A DNA stretch of 64,000 bases from Agathobaculum sp. NTUH-O15-33 (lineage in GTDB: Bacteria; Bacillota; Clostridia; Oscillospirales; Butyricicoccaceae): NCBI RefSeq assembly GCF_033193315.1, contig NZ_CP136187.1, positions 2,321,501-2,385,500 of the forward strand. Reading direction: 5' to 3'. Below the pieces are notes generated by a model. The model was not told the DNA's origin. It did no database searches and saw nothing but the letters and a program-made list of their open reading frames with translations. A program made the translations under genes and the position numbers. Shown here in pieces: positions 25,749-33,294 of this stretch. The stretch's first letter is position 1; every line of letters begins with the position of its first letter.

Positions 25749-25788
25749 AAAAAAAGACAAAGGCGCGTGCGTATGCGCGCCTCTGTCT
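25749..25788 (-). terminator. Terminator-like hairpin in the ftsE leader
   Basis: On the minus strand, a 13-pair stem with one G-U pair (arms 25776-25788 and 25755-25767) is followed by a T-run. It starts at the expected transcription start of the promoter at 25789-25817 and lies 35 bases before the ftsE start codon, so it could act as an attenuator. It could also be the cdaR terminator. Confidence 0.7.
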
Positions 25789-25817
25789 ATTGTAACAGAT
25801 ATTCCCCAAACGCGCAA
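25789..25817 (-). promoter_or_regulatory. Promoter upstream of ftsEX
   Basis: On the minus strand, TTGCGC (25812-25817), a 17-base spacer and TACAAT (25789-25794). It is the only good promoter between cdaR and ftsE. Confidence 0.55.
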
Positions 25818-25951
25818 GTCGACAATTCCTGTCAAAACCCCGCATAAGACGGTTTTTTTGTGAAGATTTCATGGATTTTTGGTAACACCGGCAATTCTTC
25901 CGCGCCGATTCCGCATCCCCGGTCGAAACTCTGTATTTTGATAAAACGCTT

Positions 25952-27043
25952 TTACCGGTTGTTCTCCTCGCGGCTCGCCAGATACTTGCGTACCATGAGC
26001 GCGACCTTGAATACGATCGCGTGGTCAAACTCGCGCAGATCGAGACCGGTGAGCTTCTTGATCTTTTCCAGACGGTACACCAGCGTGTTGCGGTGCACGA
26101 ACAACTTGCGCGAAGTCTCGGACACGTTCAGGTTGTTCTCAAAAAACTTTTGAATGGTAAAGAGCGTTTCCTGATCGAGCGAATCGATAGAGCCTTTTTT
26201 GAACACCTCGGTCAAGAACATTTCGCACAGCGTGATCGGAAGCTGATAGATCAGTCGGCCAATGCCGAGGTTTTCAAAGCTGATGATACTCTTTTCCGTA
26301 TCGAACACGCCGCCGACCTCAATCGCGGTCTGCGCTTCCTTAAAGGAGCGGGCGATGTCCTTCATCTGGGACGAGATCGAACCGATGCCAATCAGGCTCT
26401 TGACCGAAAGCTCGGTTTCGAGCGCCTCTTCGATCGCCGCGGCGGACTTGGTCAGCTCCTTCAAATCACAGCCGGCCTTGACCTCGCGAACGACGACGAT
26501 ATCGCTCTCCGAAATATGCAGCACAAAATCGCGCTGCTTGTCCGGAAACAGGCTGGTCACCACGTCGATGGCGGCGACGTCCGCCGGGGCCTGCTGGCGG
26601 ATCAGGAATACCACGCGCGGCACATCGTTCCCAAAGTGCAGTTCGCGGGACTTGATGTAGATATCGCCGGGCAGGATATTATCCAGAATGATGTTTTTTA
26701 CAAAAGTCGCCTTGTCGTGCTTTTCATCATAAAGCGTCTTGACGTTGTTGATCGCGACTGCCACCAGCGAACAAATGCTGCGGGCAAGCTCATCCTCGCC
26801 CTGTACAAACACGGCGTACTCCATGCGGGAGGTCCTGTCCCCCGTGGTGTGGTAAGTATATCCGCCAAAGCGCACCAACTCTCCGGCAAAGCCAAGCTCG
26901 GTGACCGCTTCCTCGCGCATCTCACCGATACGAGGCAGATCGGTGCATGCGATAACCGCTCCTGAAGCATCCACGATGCCAATGGTGCGATCCACCGTAT
27001 CCTTCATCTGCAAAATGATCGACTGGAACAATCTCGAAGCCAT
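25952..27043 (-). CDS. CdaR/PucR-family transcriptional regulator
   Basis: A 363-residue regulator of the sugar-diacid regulator type. The N-terminal half (about residues 1-130, MASRLFQSIILQMKDTVDRT then GIVDASGAVIACTDLPRIGE) matches the putative diacid recognition domain. The middle part is GGDEF-like in fold but lacks cyclase motifs. The C-terminal PucR-type helix-turn-helix has NLNVSETSRKLFVHRNTLVY, then RLEKIKKLTGLDLREFDHAI. The start is at 27043, eight bases after AAAGG; upstream codons in frame look non-coding. The gene has its own promoter and is monocistronic. The usual targets (glycerate, glucarate or purine genes) are not adjacent, so the inducer is unknown. Confidence 0.88.
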   Translation of the reverse strand: MASRLFQSIILQMKDTVDRTIGIVDASGAVIACTDLPRIGEMREEAVTELGFAGELVRFGGYTYHTTGDRTSRMEYAVFVQGEDELARSICSLVAVAINNVKTLYDEKHDKATFVKNIILDNILPGDIYIKSRELHFGNDVPRVVFLIRQQAPADVAAIDVVTSLFPDKQRDFVLHISESDIVVVREVKAGCDLKELTKSAAAIEEALETELSVKSLIGIGSISSQMKDIARSFKEAQTAIEVGGVFDTEKSIISFENLGIGRLIYQLPITLCEMFLTEVFKKGSIDSLDQETLFTIQKFFENNLNVSETSRKLFVHRNTLVYRLEKIKKLTGLDLREFDHAIVFKVALMVRKYLASREENNR

Positions 27044-27203
27044 TTCCATCACCTTTCCCGACTGTCGTTTACCCTCTTCTTCTCCTGCGCCGAACGCGCC
27101 CCTCATCTGAAGGTCTCTTCTTTGTGCGCTGTCATATGCGTGCTCGTTTAAACGGTTATGAGGAACCATCATTGTTCACAAGAATAAGACGGCATCCCTG
27201 TGC

Positions 27204-27232
27204 ATTTTAAGTAATTATATCACAACCGTCAA
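27204..27232 (-). promoter_or_regulatory. Promoter of the CdaR-type regulator
   Basis: On the minus strand, TTGACG (27227-27232), a 17-base spacer and TAAAAT (27204-27209), in an A+T-rich stretch after the rsuA stop. Confidence 0.55.
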
Positions 27233-27272
27233 TAGTTTTGTACAAATTTTTTAAAAATTCTTTGTAGAAATT

Positions 27273-28022
27273 TTATTTTTTTGTTGAGGTCGCCGCGGCA
27301 AGCCCCTCCGAAGGGCGCAAAAGCGCGATTTCAGCCTCCGTCAGCGGACGGTATGCGCCGGACGCGAGCGACGTGTCCAGCCCCAGCGCGCCGATCGACA
27401 GCCGCTTGAGCGCGGTCACCTCCGCCCCCACGGCTTTGAGCATGCGTTTCACTTGATGGTACTTGCCCTCGCACAGGGTCACGCGCACGGTGAGCGCGGG
27501 CGCGTCGCGCACGATCTCCAACGCGGCGGGGCGGCATACCGTGCCGTCCCCCAGCGTCAGCCCCTCGTGAAAACGGGCTTCGGCGTCCGGCGCGAGCTCA
27601 CCATCGCACACGGCTTCGTACAGCTTTTGCACATGGCGGCCCGGGGCCATGAGCGCGTGGCTCAAAGCGCCGTCGTCCGTGATCAAAAGCAGCCCTTCCG
27701 TGTCCTTATCTAGCCGGCCGATCGCAAACAGGCCCTTGCGTTCGTTCTCGGGAAACAGTTCCATCACCGTTTGATGGCGGCCGTCCCTGTTGGCGGTTAT
27801 GACGCCGGCGGGTTTATTGAGCATATAATACCGCTGCGCGCGGTAACAAAGCGCCCTGCCGTCCAGCGTGAGCGCGGCAAGATCGGGATCGGCCTTATAC
27901 GCGGGATCGCGTACGGTTTGTCCGTCCACTGTCACACGGCCCGCGCGGACCCACGCGGCGACCTCGCGCCTGCTGCCGCAGTTGAGATGTGTGAGAATTT
28001 TATCCAAACGCATTCCGGGCAT
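27273..28022 (-). CDS. rsuA: RsuA-type rRNA pseudouridine synthase
   Basis: A 249-residue RluB/RsuA-family enzyme that isomerises a uridine in ribosomal RNA, most likely U516 of 16S rRNA judging by length. An N-terminal S4 RNA-binding domain (RLDKILTHLNCGSRREVAAW) is followed by the catalytic core. The catalytic aspartate lies in GLFAIGRLDKDTEGLLLIT, and the C-terminal motif VTLCEGKYHQVKRMLKAVG is intact. The start is at 28022, six bases after GGGAGG. It appears monocistronic with its own promoter. Assignment to RsuA rather than RluB or RluE rests on overall form only. Confidence 0.9.
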   Translation of the reverse strand: MPGMRLDKILTHLNCGSRREVAAWVRAGRVTVDGQTVRDPAYKADPDLAALTLDGRALCYRAQRYYMLNKPAGVITANRDGRHQTVMELFPENERKGLFAIGRLDKDTEGLLLITDDGALSHALMAPGRHVQKLYEAVCDGELAPDAEARFHEGLTLGDGTVCRPAALEIVRDAPALTVRVTLCEGKYHQVKRMLKAVGAEVTALKRLSIGALGLDTSLASGAYRPLTEAEIALLRPSEGLAAATSTKK

Positions 28023-28054
28023 TTTGTGCCTCCCGACCATCGATTACTGCAAAT

Positions 28055-28083
28055 AGCATAACACTTTTTCGCAATTTGCACAA
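28055..28083 (-). promoter_or_regulatory. Promoter of rsuA
   Basis: On the minus strand, TTGTGC (28078-28083), a 17-base spacer and TATGCT (28055-28060), about 33 bases upstream of the rsuA ATG. Confidence 0.5.
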
Positions 28084-28187
28084 TAGACAATCGTAAAAAA
28101 AGTGTATTTCTATCAGGCAACCGTGCGAAACAGAGAAACCAACAGCCATTTTTTGTGCGAATCGGCGTATACATTTGCATAAAAACA

Positions 28188-28461
28188 GCCCGCCGCAGAC
28201 TCTGCTGCGGCGGGCTTTAGCGTGTCAAAGAACCTCTCGCGCCGCAGCGCGCATAAAATCGAATTTTGCCGCAAGTGGCAAAATTCATAAAAACCGGGAG
28301 CACGTATCTCGGTTTTTATACAAACCGACTTCAAGTGTGCCTGTAAGGCGCGCGCAGAAGCCGGAATTCTCGATCGAAATGGGGCTTTGTTTCGATCGAC
28401 AGACTGTCAAAACTTGTTTTTTGACAGTCTGCAGCCCGCCGCAGACTCTGCTGCGGCGGGC
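28188..28461. repeat. Hairpin array bounded by two identical 28-base stem-loops
   Basis: Within the 450-base gap between rsuA and the DUF4830-like gene, two identical stem-loops (28188-28215 and 28434-28461, stem GCCCGCCGCAG, loop ACTCTG) enclose four more: 28261-28286 (GAATTTTGCC), 28288-28318 (TAAAAACCG), 28371-28398 (CGATCGAAA) and 28400-28431 (CAGACTGTCAAAA). The copy at 28188 is followed on the minus strand by a T-run and is probably a terminator. I see no open reading frame with coding character here. Confidence 0.7.
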
Positions 28462-28474
28462 TTTGGGTGTCATA

Positions 28475-29155
28475 TTACTCGCTTGGCGCGCTTTCTGGCG
28501 TATCGCCGGCGTCCGCCGGCGGGGTCTCCGCACTGTCGGATGGGGCGGCCGCGTCCTCTGATGGAGTCGCGTCGGGCGCCGCCGTGCCCTCAGAAGGCGT
28601 TTCCGCGCCTTCCTCCGGCGGGGTCTGGCCGTCCTGCTGGGGCTGGCCGGTCTGCGGCGCGGCCGTCTTTTCCTCCGGCATGCCGGTGATCCCGTGCACA
28701 AAGCCGTCCGCCTCGGCGGCGCTGATATCGGCCGCGATCAGCTTGTTTTTGCGGATGAGCAAATTGGCGGTCACGCCCTCCGCCCCGCTGGGATATTCGG
28801 TCAGTTCATAGGTGTAAAGCGTGGCGCGTTTGCCCTGATAGGGCGTTAGATCGAGGCCCTGCGCGAGCTGAATGGCGTTGTAGGCCTCGTATGTTTCATC
28901 GAAGGTCTTGGGCACCTGCACCTCGCGCTCGCTGCGCGGCTCCGGTTCGACCTTCCAGCCGAAGCTGTTTAGAAGCGCGACGCGCTGCTCATTGTTCTTT
29001 AGTTTGGCGTCCATCCCCTCGGCCGCCGTAGCCTCCGCGCTGGCCGGTTCCGCCGCGTCGGGCACAAGCGCCGATACGCCCCACACGACCGCACCGACCA
29101 CTAAAACGCCCGCAATCGCCTTTTTTACCGATACCTTAGTTGCGTAAACGATCAT
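28475..29155 (-). CDS. Membrane-anchored DUF4830-like protein
   Basis: A 226-residue protein with one N-terminal membrane segment (AIAGVLVVGAVVWGVSALVP) and an extracellular domain of about 100 residues. That domain (VALLNSFGWKVEPEPRSERE and VQVPKTFDETYEAYNAIQLA) resembles the DUF4830 family of Clostridia, whose role is unknown. The last 65 residues are a low-complexity Pro/Glu/Ala/Thr/Ser tail, likely disordered. The start at 29155 has GGAGGG six bases upstream; an earlier start in the open frame is unlikely. It is 66 bases downstream of fprA and may be co-transcribed with it. DUF4830 membership is from memory of the motif and should be tested. Confidence 0.75.
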   Translation of the reverse strand: MIVYATKVSVKKAIAGVLVVGAVVWGVSALVPDAAEPASAEATAAEGMDAKLKNNEQRVALLNSFGWKVEPEPRSEREVQVPKTFDETYEAYNAIQLAQGLDLTPYQGKRATLYTYELTEYPSGAEGVTANLLIRKNKLIAADISAAEADGFVHGITGMPEEKTAAPQTGQPQQDGQTPPEEGAETPSEGTAAPDATPSEDAAAPSDSAETPPADAGDTPESAPSE

Positions 29156-29221
29156 TTTCGTCCCTCCTGCCGCTAACATGGTCTATCCTATGCGGCGGGC
29201 GGACGGGTCAGAACAAAAAAG

Positions 29222-30425
29222 TTAAACAAGCTCCGCGGCAAACGCCTGCGCGAGCGCGTGCAGGCTTTCGCGCTGCACCTCGGTCAGCGAGGACCTGAGC
29301 GAGACCGGGTTCTCCATCACGTTCATGGCTTTCATTTCTGCAAGGCGCGCGGCCATGTGCTTGGCCGCCACGGGCGCCCAAGTGCCGTTATCGATCAGGG
29401 CCACCGTGCGGTTCTGCACGTTCAGCGCCTTCATATCGCTCATCAGCGCTTCCATTTTGGGATGCAGATTGCCATTATACGTCGGCGCGGCAAAGACAAG
29501 ATGACTGCACCGGAAGATTTCGGCGATCAGGTCGGACAGATCGGCGTCCGATACGTCGTACATCTTGATATCATGCACGCCCGCTTCGGCCAGTTCGCCC
29601 GCAAGGACGGAGGCGGCGTTTTCGGTATTGCCGTACATGGTGGCGTAAAGGATGAGCACCGCTTTATCTTCCGGTTCGTAGGTGCTCCATTTCTGGTATT
29701 TCTCCACCAGCACCTCCGGATGCGCGCGCCACACCGGCCCGTGCAGCGGGCAAAGGAACTGGATATCGAGCAGCGCGGCCTTTTTCAGCACCGTCTGCAC
29801 CTGCGCGCCGTATTTTCCCACAATGTTGGCGTAATAACGGCGGGCGTCGGTCATCCAGTTCTGGTCAAAGGTGATCTCATCGTCAAACAAATTGCCGGCC
29901 AGCGCGCCGAACGTGCCGAAAGCGTCGGCGGAAAACAGGGTCTTGCCCAGCTCGTCGTAAGTGACCATGACCTCGGGCCAGTGCACCATGGGCGCCATGA
30001 GAAAATGCAGCGTATGGCGGCCGGTGGAGAGCTTGTCCCCCTCGGCGACGACGAGCGTGCGGTCGCTCACGTTGAGCGGGAAAAACTGGCCGATCATGGA
30101 CAGGGCTTTTGCGCTGCAAACCAGCTTGACATCCGGCCAGCGGCGCAGCGTTTCGCCCAGCAGCACGCAGTGATCGGGCTCCATGTGGTGGATGACCAAA
30201 TAATCGAGCGCGCGGCCATCCAAACCATGCTCCAAATTTTCAAAAAACAGGCGGCCAATGGCTTCATCCGCCGTATCAAACAGTACGGTCTTTTTCGTCC
30301 AGCAGCAGATAGCTGTTGTACGACACGCCGCGCGGGATTGGAAAAAGGTTTTCAAACCGGTTCAGCCGGCGGTCGCTGCCGCCGATATAAAGAAGATCAT
30401 CCGTAATTTTTCTTGTGCAATACAT
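29222..30425 (-). pseudogene. FprA-type flavodiiron protein, frameshifted
   Basis: A flavodiiron protein of about 400 residues if repaired, reducing oxygen to water (or nitric oxide) in the cytosol of anaerobes. The metallo-beta-lactamase-like domain has the diiron site YLVIHHMEPDHC and the later LFSADAFGTFG and CPLHGPVWR. The flavodoxin domain starts at about residue 255 (LILYATMYGNTENAA) and has FAAPTYNGNLHP. The true start is the ATG at 30425 (GGAGG upstream), reading MYCTRKITDDLLYIGGSDRR and so on. The frame is lost in five T at 30291-30295 (minus strand GACGAAAAAGACC); with four it reads LLLDEKTVLFDTADE and is continuous. A shorter open frame beginning near 30355 is an artefact of this shift. 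Confidence 0.85.
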
Positions 30426-30733
30426 ATTAAGGTGTGCACCTCCATTACTTCTAAGTCTGCTTCCAGTATACCACGTATTTTTCTCTAAGTGTATACAAAA
30501 ATCCTGCCACGCAAACCGTGCGCTTCGTCAAAAAAGCACGGATTCGCCGTATTTAATGCGCCCGCTCCGCCTTACGGGCGGCCGCGCACATGCCGCTTGC
30601 ATGAAACCGGCCGCCCCTGCCCGGTCATGCTAGACCTGCCACTGCTCGACACGCGGCGGGGGCGCGAGGGGCTCTTCAACACGCTAAAAGGAACCGGAGA
30701 AAATTTTCTCCAGTTCCTTTTTGGGTTTTTCTG
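30426..30733. other. Gap between fprA and the EF-G gene
   Basis: The left end holds an extended -10 (TGGTATACT, minus strand, 30465-30473) that probably serves fprA. The right end holds the terminator of the EF-G gene (30686-30721). The G+C-rich middle (30500-30680) contains no gene or strong structure that I can recognise. Confidence 0.5.
30686..30721 (-). terminator. Terminator of the EF-G gene
   Basis: An 18-pair stem with one mismatch, AAAAGGAAC... pairing with GTTCCTTTT, lies just after the EF-G stop codon. The minus-strand 3' arm ends in TTTT. Confidence 0.75.
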
Positions 30734-32818
30734 TTATTCTTTATTGAGTGCTTCCAGACGCGCCTTGTTCTCTGCAATGACCTTTTCCTGAACCGGCTGG
30801 GGCGCTTCGTCGTACCGCTCGAACTGGGATACGAACGAACCGCGGCCCTGCGTCATCGAACGCAGCGTGATCGCATAGTCGGTCAGCTCGGCCATCGGCG
30901 CTTCCGCGACGATCTCCTGCTTGCCGCCCTCGATCGGGTTCATGCCCATGATGCGGCCGCGGCGCTTGTTCAGGTCGCCGATCACATCGCCCATGTAAGC
31001 ATCCGGAACGACGGTCTTGATCGCGGAGATAGGCTCGAGCAGAACCGGGCTGGCCTGCGGAATGCCCGCCTTGTAGGCCAGACGCGCCGCCATTTTGAAC
31101 GAAAGCTCGTTAGAGTCCACATCGTGGTACGAGCCATCGGTCAGCACAGCGTGCAAGCCGACCAGCGGATAGCCCGCCAAAACGCCATGCTCCATCGCTT
31201 CGCGGATGCCCTTATCTACCGCCGGATGGAAGTTCTTCGGCACGGAACCGCCGAAAATCTTTTCCTCGAACAGATAATCGCCCTCGGTATACGGCTCGAA
31301 GTCCATCTTGACATGGCCGTACTGGCCGTGGCCGCCGGACTGCTTCTTATGCTTGCCTTCCACCGATACCTTTTTGCGGATCTTCTCGCGGTAAGGTACG
31401 ATCGGCTCGGTCAGATCGACATCAACGCCGAATTTATCTCTCAGCTTGGCGCACAGCACATCCAGATGGATGTCGCCCGCGCCCGAAATGGTGTGCTGCT
31501 TGGTCTCGGGGTTGAATTCGGTTTCAAACGAAGGATCCTCATCGTGCAGACGGCTGAGGCCGGCGGAAATCTTTTCTTCCGCGCCCTTCACCTTAGGCAC
31601 GATACCGCGCGTGTAGCACGGCGGCGCGATCTCGATCGGCTCGAGTTCTACCTTGCGCACGCTCATGGAGAGCGTGTCGCCGGTCTTGGTGGTGACCAGC
31701 TTGGATACCGCGCCGATGTCGCCGCAGCCGACAAGCGGCACCTCGGTCGTCTTTTTACCGCAGACGGTAAAGATATGGCTCATTTTTTCGTTCGCGTCCG
31801 CCCGCTTGTTGACAAGCACCATGTCCTGCTTGACCTCGCCCGACATCACCTTGAAATAGGAGAAGCGGCCGTACTGGTCGGCAACGGTCTTGAACACAAA
31901 CGCGCAGGCGGAACCGTTGGGCGTGCAGTTGATCTCAATCAGTTCGCCCTTTTCATCCTCACACAGCTCGATGGGCTTTTCATCCGGCGAGGGCATGTAG
32001 TCCGCAATGCCCTTGAGCATGGCATAGGAACCGATACCGGTCGCCGCGGTGCCGCAGAACACGGGCGCGATGACCAGATCCTTAACGCCCTGACGGATGC
32101 CAGCGATCAGCTCTTCATCGGAAAATTCCTCGCCCGCAAAGTAACGCTCCATCAGTTCTTCGGACAGCTCGGCCACGTTTTCGCAAAGCGCGGCGCGGTG
32201 CTGGTCGATGCGCTCCTTCATATCCTCCGGGATCGGGATCTCGACGCGCTTGTTGCCGTCCATCTTGTAGGCCTTGCGGATGACGCAATCGACCACGCCG
32301 ACGGTATCGCGGTTGCCTTCAAAGATCGGCACGACGATTGGCGCGACGGATACGCCGAATTGCTTTTGCAGCTTATGCAGCGAGGTATAGTAATCCGAGT
32401 TTTCCTCGTCGATCTTGGAGATGTAGAACATGCGCGGCATGGCGTGCTCTTCGGCGCGCTCCCACGCTTTTTCCGTGCCGACGCCCGGGCCGGATTTGCC
32501 GGTCGCGACAATCAGCGCGGATTCCGCCACGCGCATCGCGCAGTTTACTTCGCTTTCAAAGTCGAAGAAGCCGGGCGTATCGAGCAGATTGATCTTGCAA
32601 CCCTGCCACTCGATCGGCGCGACAGCGGTAGAAATCGTGAACTGGCGCTTGATCTCTTCGGGATCAAAATCGCACACGGTGTTGCCATCTGTGATTTTAC
32701 CGACACGATCGGTCACGCCAGCGATGTTCAGCAGGCTTTCGATCAGCGAGGTCTTGCCGTCGCCGCCATGGCCCATCAGACATACGTTGCGAATCTTATT
32801 TACTGGATAATTGGCCAT
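30734..32818 (-). CDS. fusA: Elongation factor G-like GTPase
   Basis: A 694-residue translational GTPase of EF-G form. G1 is GHGGDGKTSLIESLL, G3 is INLLDTPGFFDFE, and the G4 position reads YISKIDEEN rather than the usual NKxD. Domains II to V follow, ending in the EF-G fourth and fifth domains (YGHVKMDFEPYTEGDYLFEE, GRIMGMNPIEGGKQEIVAEA). The start at 32818 matches the family opening (NYPVNKIRNVCLMGHGGDGK). The variant G1 and G4 suggest the EF-G2-like paralogue found in many Clostridia instead of the main EF-G, which normally lies in the str operon with rpsL, rpsG and tuf; none of these is near. Its precise role is not known. It is monocistronic with its own promoter and terminator. Confidence 0.88.
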   Translation of the reverse strand: MANYPVNKIRNVCLMGHGGDGKTSLIESLLNIAGVTDRVGKITDGNTVCDFDPEEIKRQFTISTAVAPIEWQGCKINLLDTPGFFDFESEVNCAMRVAESALIVATGKSGPGVGTEKAWERAEEHAMPRMFYISKIDEENSDYYTSLHKLQKQFGVSVAPIVVPIFEGNRDTVGVVDCVIRKAYKMDGNKRVEIPIPEDMKERIDQHRAALCENVAELSEELMERYFAGEEFSDEELIAGIRQGVKDLVIAPVFCGTAATGIGSYAMLKGIADYMPSPDEKPIELCEDEKGELIEINCTPNGSACAFVFKTVADQYGRFSYFKVMSGEVKQDMVLVNKRADANEKMSHIFTVCGKKTTEVPLVGCGDIGAVSKLVTTKTGDTLSMSVRKVELEPIEIAPPCYTRGIVPKVKGAEEKISAGLSRLHDEDPSFETEFNPETKQHTISGAGDIHLDVLCAKLRDKFGVDVDLTEPIVPYREKIRKKVSVEGKHKKQSGGHGQYGHVKMDFEPYTEGDYLFEEKIFGGSVPKNFHPAVDKGIREAMEHGVLAGYPLVGLHAVLTDGSYHDVDSNELSFKMAARLAYKAGIPQASPVLLEPISAIKTVVPDAYMGDVIGDLNKRRGRIMGMNPIEGGKQEIVAEAPMAELTDYAITLRSMTQGRGSFVSQFERYDEAPQPVQEKVIAENKARLEALNKE

Positions 32819-33129
32819 ATGTTTATAACACTCCCCTGCCCTTGCTCCATGCGCGGGCACTTTGTTTCGGGAACAACTCCCTGTTTGTTATTATACACGA
32901 GTTTGCATGTCGTTGCAAGCGGTTTTTTGTGCAAGTTTATGAGGTTCGTCCGACGCAACCGGACAACACCCGCGTACGTTCGGCCCAGCAAATTTTTCTG
33001 CGCATTCCATACAATTTCCATTTTATCATTTTGTGCAACTCGACGAATTTTTATTTTTTTCAAATTTTCTGTCACAAATCGCCCTTGTCAAACGTTTATA
33101 TAGTATACGAACCTTTGGAGGGATGGAAT
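32819..33129. other. Divergent control region of the EF-G gene and a small peptide gene
   Basis: Holds the EF-G promoter (32890-32918) and, on the plus strand, an A+T-rich stretch leading to the ribosome binding site of the 28-residue peptide gene. No RNA gene or riboswitch was recognised. Confidence 0.5.
32890..32918 (-). promoter_or_regulatory. Promoter of the EF-G gene
   Basis: On the minus strand, TTGCAA (32913-32918), a 17-base spacer and TATAAT (32890-32895), about 70 bases before the start codon. Confidence 0.7.
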
Positions 33130-33216
33130 ATGACCAGAGCCTATATCGCGACCGCCGCAGCCGTACTGATGGTAGCACTTGCCGTGTTTTCCATCCTATC
33201 CGTCATGCCGTTTTAA
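33130..33216 (+). CDS. 28-residue predicted membrane peptide
   Basis: A short open frame, MTRAYIATAAAVLMVALA followed by a hydrophobic end with VMPF. It has an excellent ribosome binding site (GGAGGGATG, about nine bases upstream) and a strong terminator just downstream (33256-33294). Almost all residues after position 4 are hydrophobic, so it should be a single membrane helix. I know no family for it. The tight fit between ribosome binding site, frame and terminator is the main evidence that it is expressed; the convergent neighbour is the hybrid kinase gene. It could be a small regulatory or stress peptide, or a toxin-like peptide, but nothing shows which. Confidence 0.5.
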   Translation: MTRAYIATAAAVLMVALAVFSILSVMPF

Positions 33217-33255
33217 GCGTTGCCGTACATTCTCTTTTTTCTTCATTTCTTTTTT

Positions 33256-33294
33256 GACAAAGAGCCGTTTCCAGTAAGGAAACGGCTCTTTGTC
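33256..33294. terminator. Bidirectional terminator
   Basis: A perfect 17-base stem (33256-33272 / 33278-33294, starting GACAAAGAGCC) with an AGTAA loop lies between the small peptide gene and the convergent hybrid kinase gene, flanked by T-runs. The kinase stop codon overlaps its right edge. Confidence 0.85.

Noticed and set aside
28188..28461. Insertion sequence remnant
   Set aside because: No transposase-coding sequence, and the flanking stem-loops are direct copies of a terminator-like hairpin, not terminal inverted repeats with target duplications.
31124..33103. Plus-strand open frame of about 660 residues opposite the EF-G gene
   Set aside because: Antisense to a fully conserved GTPase, histidine/arginine-rich, no recognisable domain.
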